NCBI GenBank assembly: GCA_964035015.1
Contig: OZ036006.1
Span: 62,001 to 126,000, forward strand
Direction of reading: 5' to 3'
Length of the DNA stretch: 64,000 bases
DNA from: Corallium rubrum
Taxonomy: Eukaryota; Cnidaria; Anthozoa; Scleralcyonacea; Coralliidae
This document shows, in pieces, positions 24,349 through 33,688 of this stretch. Position 1 is the first letter of the stretch. Each line of letters starts with the position of its first letter. Below the pieces are notes generated by a model. The model had not been told where the DNA came from, made no database searches, and saw only the letters and a program-made list of their open reading frames with translations. Both the position numbers and the translations under genes were made by a program.

Positions 24349-24360
24349 CACTCCCCCATG
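24349..24360 (-). promoter_or_regulatory. BEL polypurine tract
   Basis: On the element strand CATGGGGGAGTG lies directly against the start of the 3' LTR, the expected place for the plus-strand primer in reverse transcription. Confidence 0.65.
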
Positions 24361-24474
24361 AAGCTACTGCAGGAGCTTCATGTCCTTAAAGGAACTGAGC
24401 CCTCACTAACAAATAACAATATAAGTTTTACTAATGTTCAATGTCTTAATAGGAGTCTTAACTTATTTAAATGT

Positions 24475-24939
24475 TCAAGGTAGTTCATCTTTTTGTTCCA
24501 CAATCATTTTGATGTTCTCTGCAGCTGCTATGGCTGCTGCACGTTTAGGAACAAATTCCATTGCTTTCGGATTCAGCTGCTGTTCTTCCGATGAAACTTC
24601 ATCACACGCAAGCTCTAAGGGATATAGGTGCTGAATGGGTCTTTCTAGTAAGCCTTTGCTTGTTTCCACTTGAACTGCTCGCACTACACCGTCACGTCCT
24701 GGGTATGTTGCACGTACGATCGCCAATGGCCACTTCCCCCTGTTCTTCTCGTCTGACTTGACAAGCACCACGTCTCCCTCAGATACTTCAAACTGAGTTC
24801 TTCCATGATTGAGATTGTGTCTTTCTCTCAAAGCAGTCATGTATTCTTTCGCCCATCTTCGCCACATGACATCCTTACAGGACTTTAGATATCTGGCTCG
24901 CTTCCGAAGTCCCTTGTCCTCTTCGTGCCACGGCTGCTG
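24475..24939 (-). pseudogene. BEL pol C-terminal segment (DUF5641 domain)
   Basis: About 154 codons downstream of an in-frame TAG (24940-24942). It contains KRARYLKSCKD and MWRRWAKEYMTALRERHN, then DVVLVKSD and RPIQHLYPLE, matching the DUF5641 region that closes BEL integrases. It shares frame with the integrase core before the stop, so a single nonsense codon separates them. No initiation is expected at the internal ATG. Confidence 0.85.
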
Positions 24940-25504
24940 CTACGGGAGTGAACTTGACCTCTGGAACAGAAACGTCGAGGGGGTCAGTATAGGCATTTCC
25001 ACATCATCTTCCACGTAGGACAAGGGTCTTCTATTGATTTGGATTTCCACGTCCAGAATCACCTCACTCAATTCGGACCAGCTAAGCGTCGCAGCTCCAA
25101 TCGTCTTGTACATGGCTCCCTTCACCACTCCGATGAGGCGCTCGAATTGTCCGCCCCACCAAGGGGCTCGGGACAAGTTGAACTTCCACCGTATTTCTTG
25201 GTTCTCCAAGAACCCTTGTAACCGCTCATCCTTGCGGACTTTGGCTAACCACCTCGCCGTCTTGACAAATGCTCCCCCGTTGTCTGAGTAGATCACTCGG
25301 GGCCGACCACGGCGGGCAATGAGACGCTTCAAGGACGGGATGAAGGTTTCGGTTTCCATATTAGGCAACAGTTCTAGCTGCACCGCTCGGCTCAAACTGC
25401 AGGCGAATAGGACGAGATATGCTTTTCCTTCTTTCTTGCACGTTTTCTTGTATTTAATGGGCCCAGCAAAATCTACTCCAATGACTTCAAACGCCGCGTT
25501 CCCT
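24940..25504 (-). pseudogene. BEL integrase catalytic core
   Basis: The first catalytic Asp lies in a GVDFAGP context near 25475, encoded just past the stop of the preceding pol frame. The second is in YSDNGGAF and the Glu in GGQFERLIGVVKG, so the D-D-E triad is present but spread over a frame break. Integrase would insert the DNA copy into the genome. The segment ends at the TAG at 24940-24942. Confidence 0.87.
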
Positions 25505-27595
25505 TCAGTTCTGTCTTTCGGGAGGATTCCAGGTGGCGGTGTACGTACTGCTATTTGCTCGGAATCTTTTGCAGCCCGGACACTCGCTAATGATTGCTTT
25601 GGTCAACTGCTTCAGCTTCGGAATCCAGTATCTTTCTCTTACCACCGCCATAGTGAGATTTACTCCTCCATGAAGGGATTCGCAATGCAATCGCTGTACT
25701 AGCCTTCGGGTAAATTGAGCTTCACTGGGCAAGTATATGGGATACTCCCCTTGGATTCTTCCTCTGCATCCTGCTAGTCCTTGGGCATTGACTTGTAGAT
25801 TGAGCTGGCTCTTCCTCTGCTCGTAGTCTGGTGTCGTGCTATTGCGGAGCTGCACGCGCTTTATCCACCAAGTGCGGCTGTCGTCCACCTCTTCTGTGGT
25901 TAAGGGGCCACTCCGCTTGGTTTTATTTTTGCAGTTATACAGGAATCTCTCGATCCACGAACGGATTCGCAGGCTGCGGCGTAGAGGATGCTTAACTAGC
26001 AGCTCGTCAAGGGTGTTAGTTGCCGTTTCGGCTTGTGCCACACACAGGACATTCTTGATAATTTTGGCTTCTGCCTCTGAGGCTGGAGAGCTCTTGGAAA
26101 CTGGGTTCTCCGGCCATTGGTCGGAATTCTGAAGCCACTTCGGTCCGTTCCACCAAATTGTCGACTCGCTTGTGGATCCGCCACGGCTAGCCAAGTCGGC
26201 AGGGTTATCTTGGGTGGGGACATGTCTCCACTGGATTTCTGGGTGTTCCCGGATCTTTCGCGCTCGATTCTCCACGAACTGGTTGTATTGCCCATTTCCA
26301 CAGATCCAGTATAGGGCGACCGTACTGTCAAGCCAGCCGTAGATGGTTGGTTCAGGGAGGCCTTGTATGGCGTTGCGCACGTTTGACACCAGATTCGTTG
26401 CGACGTGGGCGGATACCAGCTCGAGACGGGGCACGGTTAGGTCTTGCTTAGCCAGCCGGGCTTTGGCTGCAATTAGACGTTGGGTATTCCCTGAATGTTG
26501 TCGGACCACGGAATACACTGCAGCGCCAACCCCTTGAGTTGATGCGTCACCAAACACATGCAATTCGACACTCGAAACCGATTCTTTGTAGTCCACAATA
26601 GGGCGGGGCACTGTTTCCCCCGTTGGTAGTGATTGCTCCCACTTCATCCAACGTCTTCTCAGCGACCCGTCTAGCTCAGCGTCCCAAGGCAATTTTGCAC
26701 AGCAGACGTCTCGATAGATGAACTTCCCTTCCAAGGTCATCGGCGAAACCAACCCTAAGGGATCGTAGATCTTCGCTAGCTTCCTGAGGATTTCACGTTT
26801 CGTTATTTTGGCGACGGCGCCAGGGAAAGGAACGGTTAGAGTGTCCTTTGACTTTTCCCATTTCAACCCAAGCATCTTTGATTCGTTTGGCTGTACCCCA
26901 AACTGTTGCTTCGCGTAGGATTGTTCGTTTTCATCTTTGGGCAAGTCTGCTGCCTTCTCCAATTCCTTGACGTTTGAATTCCACTTGTGTAGTTTGAAGG
27001 TTGCGTCGTTGAAAATCTCGATGGCTCTTTCCTTGCGCTCGTTAGCTTGATCGATAGTTTGTCCTCCGGTAAGTAAATCGTCTACGTAGAGACTTCTGCG
27101 TAACTCGAGGACCACCTCTGGATATTTCTTCTCCCAGGCATCTAGATGACAGTCGATCACTCCCCCCAAGAGGAAGGGAGATGGGGCCAGTCCAAACAGT
27201 GCTCGCGTGAAACGTAATGTTTGTAGCTCTGAATGTTCTCCACACCTCCAGTGAAAGCGGAGTGCATCGCGCTCATTCTCTCTTATCCGTACTTGCAAAA
27301 AGGCTTTCTGAATGTCAGCGGTGACTGCGACAGGATACATACGTTGGTGAACGAGAATGTCCCACAACTTATTCTGGAGAGGCGGTCCAGGGTACAGACA
27401 CTCATTCAATGACGGAGCGGTTGGGTTCTCTCTGGCCGATGCGTCGTACACGATTCTTAACTTTGTACTCTCGGAAGATTCTCGGATTACAGGCTTGTGG
27501 GGTATATAAAACTCTACCCTTCGCTGGGGTGTTGGCTGCTTCGACCACTCCTTCCTCCTTCTGTTCGTTGATGATGGCATCGTACGCGTTAACAA
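25505..27595 (-). CDS. pol: BEL pol: reverse transcriptase, RNase H, integrase zinc region
   Basis: Open for 696 codons. RT palm motif YVDDLLTGG is at about residue 170, preceded by RIVYDASA and PVAVTADIQKAFLQV. The RNase H region begins near VFGDAS at about 342. The integrase N-terminal His/Cys zinc region (HCESLHGG ... CPGC) is at about 635-672. The first ~25 residues before EFYIPHKPV are not RT-like, because the true upstream frame is that of the gag-protease ORF; the switch lies near 27505-27510 at a GGG run. The ORF ends early at 25505 after another one-base shift near an AAA run. Confidence 0.92.
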   Translation of the reverse strand: MLTRTMPSSTNRRRKEWSKQPTPQRRVEFYIPHKPVIRESSESTKLRIVYDASARENPTAPSLNECLYPGPPLQNKLWDILVHQRMYPVAVTADIQKAFLQVRIRENERDALRFHWRCGEHSELQTLRFTRALFGLAPSPFLLGGVIDCHLDAWEKKYPEVVLELRRSLYVDDLLTGGQTIDQANERKERAIEIFNDATFKLHKWNSNVKELEKAADLPKDENEQSYAKQQFGVQPNESKMLGLKWEKSKDTLTVPFPGAVAKITKREILRKLAKIYDPLGLVSPMTLEGKFIYRDVCCAKLPWDAELDGSLRRRWMKWEQSLPTGETVPRPIVDYKESVSSVELHVFGDASTQGVGAAVYSVVRQHSGNTQRLIAAKARLAKQDLTVPRLELVSAHVATNLVSNVRNAIQGLPEPTIYGWLDSTVALYWICGNGQYNQFVENRARKIREHPEIQWRHVPTQDNPADLASRGGSTSESTIWWNGPKWLQNSDQWPENPVSKSSPASEAEAKIIKNVLCVAQAETATNTLDELLVKHPLRRSLRIRSWIERFLYNCKNKTKRSGPLTTEEVDDSRTWWIKRVQLRNSTTPDYEQRKSQLNLQVNAQGLAGCRGRIQGEYPIYLPSEAQFTRRLVQRLHCESLHGGVNLTMAVVRERYWIPKLKQLTKAIISECPGCKRFRANSSTYTATWNPPERQN

Positions 27596-29645
27596 CTCCG
27601 TCTCGCTGTAATTTCTTGGTAAGGCTCTGGAGGCGGCGCAGGCTTCCTAGCTCATTACTCGGTAAAGGTGGATGACTTCCCTTCCAGGGTAGAGCAGCTT
27701 CGTACCAGCCATCCACATCTCTACGCAGTTGTTCTTTGAATTCATCGTAGACCACACTTTGGTCATGCTCGGCTGTATCTTTAAGTCCCAAGACATCCAA
27801 ACGACACAAATCTTCATAATCCGATTGGCTGGTTTGGGTTAAAAGCATCACTTTGCGGTCGAATTCTTGGCCTGGGGACATGATAAACCACCCAAGTTTG
27901 GTGAATTCTGCGACAGGCTCATACTCTTTGCCGACTCTTGGAGGAGTGTTGGTTTTGATTCTGGCGTATTCCCCACTGCCAAGCACTATGTGAACCGGAA
28001 GCTGAGACTTTGTGGCACGTTCGGTCACTGTAATTCCCTCCAAGTGTGAGTAGTCGCTGATCAGTTCTCCATAGTTGGGATTATCCACAGACAACAACTC
28101 GGCTTTGTCGACTTTCATCATTCTGACTTCCATCTCGTAATGACGGTCGAGCGATTCTATCTTCAACTGATAGGTTTCAAGGCGGACCTGTTTGTTGCAC
28201 ATCAACATGTCGATCTGCTTCGTCTCCACTTCAACGGGTTTAGCCTTAAGAACGTGGATTAATTTAGCTGAGATGTAGGAGCTCCCTGCACCAGAGTCAA
28301 TCAAAGCCCTACACATTACTCCACCAATTCTCACTGTGACAACAGGAAATATTCCCTCCTCGCTCTTGGTCGTGGTGTACACCTTTTCTTCTTTTGTGGT
28401 CTGGTCTTCTTGGTCACAAATAGAGGTGTGATGTCGCTTATCGCAGCGTTGACAGGTAGATTTACTTGGACAGTGAGCAGCTTTGTGGGTCCCTGCTGCG
28501 CAATTGAAACATAGACGTTGTTTCGCTAACGCTTGTTTGCGGTCGGACGTCGTTATCACCTTGGAACATTCGTTGGCCTTGTGGTTTGTGTCTCGGCAAT
28601 ACACGCACCCTCGTACGCGAGTATTGAACAGTCTGTCTCGGCGACGTGGTGATTGATCGTCGACAGGTTGCTTGTCGATCGGATTACGTCGGGTCCACAA
28701 GGTCAAGGCTTCGGTCAGCTTCACGAAGTCCCAACTTTCCCACTCTGGATCTGATCGCACTAAATCGCCTCGAATCCCTGGCAGCTTGTCTAGCGTCATC
28801 GCCACATTTCCATTTATTTTCTCCAGACTTCCCATCGTCTCCAGTGACTGCACTGCGTAAGACAAGTTCTCACAAAACTCGTGAATTCTTTTGATGTTGA
28901 CATTAGGGATTATCGGCAGGTCAAAAATCTGTTTGGTATATGCTTTGATAATCTCCGAGTCCTTCCCGTATTTATCCTTCAATATGCTTTTAGCTCTGTT
29001 ATAGCCTTCATTGGTGAATGGTAGCGCTTCGACAGTTCTACGGACTTTAGTGTGAAGTAACTCACGCAAATAGGAAAACTTTGTCACATTTGGCACACTC
29101 GTCTTGTCGATCGTCTCACTAAATTGTCCCCAGAATCGAGGCCAGTCTTGGTAAGACCCATCGAACTTCGAAATTTCGAGCTTCGGTAGCTTGGCTTGCA
29201 CTCCTTTCGTCATCTGACTGGCGTTGGTTAATTGATCTTCAGGCGATGTCTTTGTCGTCGCTTTGGCGGCTTTCAACTCTGCTTGAAACTTCATTCGTGT
29301 TTCATGAAGTTCGTGTTCAAATCTGAGTTCTTGTTCTTGTACTTTCCGTTCACTATCCGTTTTAAAGTCGTCTCGGAATCTTCGCAAACGGACCACTTCA
29401 ACATCAGCTTCGGCTAATTTCTCCTCAATCTCTGCGACCCAATTTCCGATGTCATTGAGGTCTTCCTTTGCCGCAATCTTTAGAGCCTCGACTTCTCGCT
29501 TACTGTTATCCACTTCGGAGATGGTCGTTTTTAGCGCGTTTTCATGGCGTTCGATAGCTTCATACCTTTGCGCGTTGAGTATCTTTTCCGTTCTCCCCAT
29601 AGTTATCTTAAGCTGGACAAGCTTGGTTTGAAGCGTTTCTTCCAT
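27402..29645 (-). CDS. gag-pro: BEL gag and protease, start of RT
   Basis: 747 codons from the ATG at 29645. The first ~140 residues look coiled-coil (Glu/Lys-rich heptads), followed by a gag capsid-like domain with FDGSYQDWPRFWGQF. Three Cys-x2-Cys-x4-His zinc knuckles follow at about 345-405 (CVYC, CFNC, CQRC), then a retroviral-type aspartic protease with ALIDSGAGSS at about 447. The last ~35 residues, after VVEAANTPAKG, run in the wrong frame because RT continues in the next frame. Confidence 0.92.
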   Translation of the reverse strand: MEETLQTKLVQLKITMGRTEKILNAQRYEAIERHENALKTTISEVDNSKREVEALKIAAKEDLNDIGNWVAEIEEKLAEADVEVVRLRRFRDDFKTDSERKVQEQELRFEHELHETRMKFQAELKAAKATTKTSPEDQLTNASQMTKGVQAKLPKLEISKFDGSYQDWPRFWGQFSETIDKTSVPNVTKFSYLRELLHTKVRRTVEALPFTNEGYNRAKSILKDKYGKDSEIIKAYTKQIFDLPIIPNVNIKRIHEFCENLSYAVQSLETMGSLEKINGNVAMTLDKLPGIRGDLVRSDPEWESWDFVKLTEALTLWTRRNPIDKQPVDDQSPRRRDRLFNTRVRGCVYCRDTNHKANECSKVITTSDRKQALAKQRLCFNCAAGTHKAAHCPSKSTCQRCDKRHHTSICDQEDQTTKEEKVYTTTKSEEGIFPVVTVRIGGVMCRALIDSGAGSSYISAKLIHVLKAKPVEVETKQIDMLMCNKQVRLETYQLKIESLDRHYEMEVRMMKVDKAELLSVDNPNYGELISDYSHLEGITVTERATKSQLPVHIVLGSGEYARIKTNTPPRVGKEYEPVAEFTKLGWFIMSPGQEFDRKVMLLTQTSQSDYEDLCRLDVLGLKDTAEHDQSVVYDEFKEQLRRDVDGWYEAALPWKGSHPPLPSNELGSLRRLQSLTKKLQRDGVVNAYDAIINEQKEEGVVEAANTPAKGRVLYTPQACNPRIFREYKVKNRVRRIGQREPNRSVIE

Positions 29646-29725
29646 AATTTGTTGTTGTCACAATGTCGCTTGACGAAGACTGCGTTTCTTTGCTTTGTTT
29701 CAAGCTTTATCTCACTCTCACTGCA

Positions 29726-29743
29726 ATCCCGTCGGAGGTGCCA
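29726..29743 (-). promoter_or_regulatory. BEL primer-binding site
   Basis: TGGCACCTCCGACGGGAT on the element strand lies two bases inside the 5' LTR and begins TGG, complementary to a tRNA CCA end. The identity of the primer tRNA was not determined. Confidence 0.75.
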
Positions 29744-29745
29744 CG

Positions 29746-30076
29746 TGTAGGAAATAGTATCGCCTCCCAATACAGATCTTTCCAACAAGTCACTTCTCAC
29801 AGTTATATTCAAAAGGATTTTATTTACACAGTCACATAAACACGTCGCGTCACATCTCAAGTCTCAACCACAGTCACGATCACAATATTTTACTCTCTCT
29901 CAAGTCGCATACCACACTCCCGTTTGCTGTCCTCTTATTGGCTCACTCGTGTTTACGCAAGACGTGTTCACAATCAATCGTCACTATTTAATTACATTCT
30001 AACCCAACCTAAATATAACCTAATTTATTCTTACTGCAATCATTAACTCATCACTCATTTGGCTCAGTCTCCGACA
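29746..30076 (-). repeat. BEL 5' LTR (right on the plus strand)
   Basis: 331 bp, visually identical to 24018-24348. Transcription of the element would start inside it and run leftward. Confidence 0.95.
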
Positions 30077-30089
30077 ACGTGCTCCCTTG

Positions 30090-30445
30090 GTCATAACTAC
30101 TATAAATGGGCATCAGAAACCCACCAATCAGTTTTACTTCCAACGTAAGAAACGGCCTCTAAGAACCCGCCTTCCAGTTCCACGGAACAGACTAGCTTCC
30201 TTAGCAGTGCTGCAGTGATTGACGCTTGATATTTAGGCATGATATTTACTACACTCGAAAGAAGAATACCAAGCACAGTTTTTTACATTTTGGATCGTTG
30301 ATATACTTAATTGGATAACTGTGCGGTTAGTGTGAAATATCTCAAATCTAGTCCAGAGTTCTTCAAATTGAATCACAACATCGACGGGAGTTGTTCGATA
30401 GGTGCTATGGATCAGCCGATGGAAAATGGTAGGTTTTGTGTTCTC
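30090..30445 (+). repeat. Tandem unit 4, truncated
   Basis: It continues from GGTCATAAC to ACTACTATAAATGGGCATCA and CCACCAATCAGTTTTACTTCC and reaches the start exon. It then departs from the other units at about 30445. Confidence 0.7.
30407..30428 (+). CDS. Candidate start exon MDQPMEN, copy 3
   Basis: Identical 22-nt exon followed by GTAGGTTTTGTGTTCT. If unspliced, the frame stays open into unrelated sequence to 30505. Considered a relic unless transcript support exists. Confidence 0.4.
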
Positions 30446-31190
30446 TCAGGCGTTCACTCGGGCTGCACGGAACAGCGCAACAGCGTTGCACGTAACCGTT
30501 TGTAAAAAGTACAACATTTCAGAGGGAATGTAGTTTATTAATACAGCGGAGTATATGAAGTGTTTGCTGAGTGCATATATTAAACAAGTCCGTTTTTCCA
30601 AATAACAACGGGAATTTTAATACTTTAGTAGACAAAGCGTACAGTGCTGAATTCGTCAGATTCAACCAATCATTTCGATATAGAATTTATTTATATCGAA
30701 GAAACAGAAAAATATGTTAACATGTTTTGAAACACACGTTTCCATAATATAATACCGAGTATGCGACACCTACATGAAATCTAGACGTGCAAGCATATGT
30801 GACATATCTTTTGCTATATTCGGTGCTTATTCACTTACGTTTTGTAGTTATAGGACTAAGCAGCAAGTCGTTATTTAGGAAATAGCATATACGTTCTTTA
30901 ATATACTGTGGTGTTTGTTTATTGTATCTCTTCATGTCAAGCTTGCTTAGGTATTATTATGCATTTATGCACTGTCGATGTAAACACAGCATGTGCATAT
31001 TTTCGTGTGCTGCAGTACTCGTTCCTTCTGTCTTCATGAACAAACCTTCGTTATATTTCTCTCGCATATTCTGGAGAATTGTTGAAAAAGTTTTCAAATT
31101 TGGATTTTAGAGGTTGCAGAAAAAAGGGTTGCTACTTCATGTATGCCTATTATAATGTCTTGACATATTATGTCCTCAGAGGTACACTCA
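30446..31190. other. AT-rich stretch, no gene seen
   Basis: I find only short ORFs with no recognisable composition and no convincing splice-site pairs. It ends at the edge of the decamer satellite. Confidence 0.55.
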
Positions 31191-31222
31191 CTCTGTAGAC
31201 TGCAGAAGAAAGAGTAGAGTGT

Positions 31223-32560
31223 AACAGTAGAGTGAATTAGACCGCTTTAGACTGTTTTAGTTTGAATTAGACTGCTTTAGAGTGAATTAGACTGCTTTAG
31301 AGTGAATTAGACTGCTTTAGAGTGAATTAGAGTGCTTTAGACTGCTTTAGAGTGAATTAGACTACTTTAGACTGCTTTAGAGTGAATTAGACTGCTTTAG
31401 ACTGCTTTAGAGTGAATTAGACTGCTTTATAGAGTGAATTAGACTGCTTAAGAGTGAATTAGACTGCTTTAGACTGCTTTAGAGTGAATTAGATTGCTTT
31501 AGAGTGAATTAGACTGCTTTAGAGTGAATTAGACTGCTTTAAAGTGAATTAGACTGCTTTAGAGTGAATTAGAGTGAAGTAGACTGCTTTAGAGTGAATT
31601 AGACTGCTTTAGACTGCTTTAGAGTGAATTAGACTGCTTTGGACTGCTTTAGAGTGAATTAGACTGCTTTAGAGTGAATTAGACTGCTAGAGTGAATTAG
31701 ACTGCTTTAGAGTGCTTTAGAGCGAATTAGACTGCTTTAGAGTGAATTAGACTGCTTTAGACTGCTTTAGACTGCTTTAGAGTGAATTAGACTGCTTTGG
31801 ACTGCTTTAGAGTGAAGTAGACTGCTTTAGAGTGAATTAGACTGCTTTGGACTGCTTTAGAGTGAATTAGACTGCTTTAGACTGCTTTAGACTGCTTTAG
31901 AGTGAATTAGACTGCTTTAAAGTGAATTAGACTGCTTTAAAGTGAATTAGACTGCTTTAGAGTGAATTAGAGTGAAGTAGACTAGCTGCTTTAGAGTGAA
32001 TTAGACTGCTTTAGACTGCTTTAGAGTGAATTAGACTGCTTTGGACTGCGTTAGAGTGAATTAGACTGCTTTGGACTGCTTTAGAGTGAATTAGACTGCT
32101 TTAGACTGCTTTAGAGTGAAGTAGACTGCTTTAGAGTGAATTAGAGTGCTTTAGACTGCTTTAGAGTGAATTAGACTACTTTAGACTGCTTTAGAGTGAA
32201 TTAGACTGCTTTAAAGTGAATTAGACTGCTTTAGAGTGAATTAGAGTGAAGTAGACTGCTTTAGAGTGAATTAGACAGCTTTAGACTGCTTGAGAGTGAA
32301 TTAGACTGCTTTGGACTCCTTTAGAGTGAATTAGACTGCTTTAGACTGTTTTAGAGTGAAGTCGACTGCTTTAGAGTGAAATATTAGACTGCTTTAGACT
32401 GCTTTAGAGTGAATTAGACTGCTTTGGACTGCTTTAGAGTGAATTAGACTGCTTTAGAGTGAATTAGACTGCTTTAGACTGCTTTAGAGTGAATTAGACT
32501 GCTTTAGACTGCTTTAGAGTGAATTAGACTGCTTTAGAGTTAATTAGACTGCTTTAGACT
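31223..32560. repeat. Decamer satellite: AGACTGCTTT and AGAGTGAATT
   Basis: About 1.34 kb of two related 10-mers in varying order, most often alternating (a 20-bp period). TTTAGACTGC doublets and variants such as GGACTGCTTT, AGTGAAGTAG and AGTGCTTTAG recur in blocks, suggesting amplification of longer segments. No ORF or flanking inverted repeat is evident. Confidence 0.95.
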
Positions 32561-33267
32561 GAAAATTTCGCGAATTTTTTACCCAAAGAATTAGCGAAAA
32601 AGATTGCTATACGGGAGAATTTTTGACGACTATTTTTATAGGCCAAATGTTGCCCAAAATGTCCCCAAATGTTGCAATGTAATTTTGTTAAAAATTATCC
32701 ACAAATTTAATAACATGTTACACGCAACAATTTTGTTGTTGCTGCATGAAGAATCATCATTAAAATACGTGTAACACAATTTTCGAGTGGTGAACAAACC
32801 TACTTTGTGTTGCCATAGCAACAGTGCAAACATTTTTGAAAAATTAACTTTGTTATGTTTATTTTTAACTTTTAGTGCTAATTGCAAATGGGATAAAAGA
32901 GATTTATGCTGGGTTTGTCTGTTCCCTGTATTTTGAACATTGAGAGTTAGTCTTAATACTAACATCTACCCGAAGAATTCACTTTGCGGATTGGGGTGAG
33001 ACTGCAAGGCTTTATCATCAATGGCGCAAGGATGTAAAGAAGAATACTTCAAAATTAGGTAAAAACCCAAATTTGAACATACTAAAAAGCGCTCTAAATA
33101 AAGCGCTTATGTCCAGCTCAAGAGCAAGAATTGATGAGAAGTATACTTCATCAGGTGTAACTTGTCGGTCCTACGAGATTCTGGATGACAATACCTGGAC
33201 AATTTTACAGCAGTGTTACGTATGTACAGGTTAAGGTTTTGTTTTACCAGATTTTATAATAAGCGCA
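32561..33267. other. Non-coding stretch, no gene seen
   Basis: Moderately AT-rich unique sequence between the decamer satellite and the MITE at 33268. The minus ORF at 32636-32965 has no family resemblance that I can see. Confidence 0.5.
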
Positions 33268-33688
33268 ATTACATGGACTGGGCTGGCCCGGTTAACCGGG
33301 CTAGGGTCTAAGCCCGCTTTATATATAAAACGCATGATTTTTTTTAACATTTCGGTTACATATGGCAAGTGGGCTAGCCCAGTTAACTGGGATGAAGATG
33401 TCCATGTGATCGTTTTCATCCTGGACTGAAAAATTGTTGAACTCGCTTCGGTACGCGTTCTTTAATTTACTTGACTGTGTGAGTAAATAGTGCTGAAAGG
33501 AACTGAAATTGAACACCAAAATGTTGTTTGTGTGTTTCGTGGTCATAGCAATTCGAAGACTTAAAAAATTAATTAAGCTAATTCGTGAAAATAATGCTGT
33601 TGCATATATATAAAGGCTAATTAAGCCTGCCCCATGTAATTGTTTCGTAAACTCAGCCTGGTTATTGGGCCAGCCCAGTCCATGTAAT
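33268..33688. mobile_element. 421-bp MITE with 22-bp perfect inverted ends
   Basis: ATTACATGGACTGGGCTGGC at the left is the exact reverse complement of the right end GCCAGCCCAGTCCATGTAAT (22 bp in full). The interior has further CTAGCCC / GTTAACTGGG palindromes. Diverged pieces of the same family (GCCCAGATGCCTGGGCTAGC, ACCTGGGCTGGCAC) are scattered to about 34260. Confidence 0.8.

Larger units (their letters stand above)
24018..30076 (-). mobile_element. Complete BEL/Pao LTR retrotransposon
   Basis: A 6059-bp element with two 331-bp LTRs that look identical by eye and a 5-bp target duplication ACGTG at both edges (24013-24017, 30077-30081). In element sense the LTRs begin TGTCGGAGAC and end CCTACA. 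A primer-binding site, a purine tract, gag with zinc knuckles, protease, RT, RNase H, integrase and the C-terminal DUF5641 domain follow in BEL order. The identical LTRs point to a very recent insertion. The coding region has two frame changes and one in-frame stop. Confidence 0.96.
22990..30089. mobile_element. hAT-like non-autonomous element (interrupted by BEL)
   Basis: The ends CAAGGGAGC and GCTCCCTTG are inverted and flanked by an exact 8-bp duplication GTCATAAC (22982-22989 and 30090-30097), the size typical of hAT insertions. Its own sequence is 22990-24017 plus 30082-30089, about 1.04 kb. Long inverted arms (about 160 nt, starting CAAGGGAGCACGTTAGAATG) differ by a roughly 30-nt segment present only in the right arm. 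That segment ends in a strong plus-strand donor, TTAG then GTAAGT at 23968. No transposase is seen. Confidence 0.83.

Noticed and set aside
27402..27595. Programmed +1 frameshift between BEL gag-pro and pol
   Set aside because: BEL elements normally encode one continuous polyprotein, the shift lies inside RT rather than between domains, and a second similar shift occurs at 25555, so mutation or sequencing error is more likely.
31223..32560. CRISPR-like regular repeats
   Set aside because: The units are 10-mers with no unique spacers, in a eukaryotic genome with no cas genes; this is satellite DNA.
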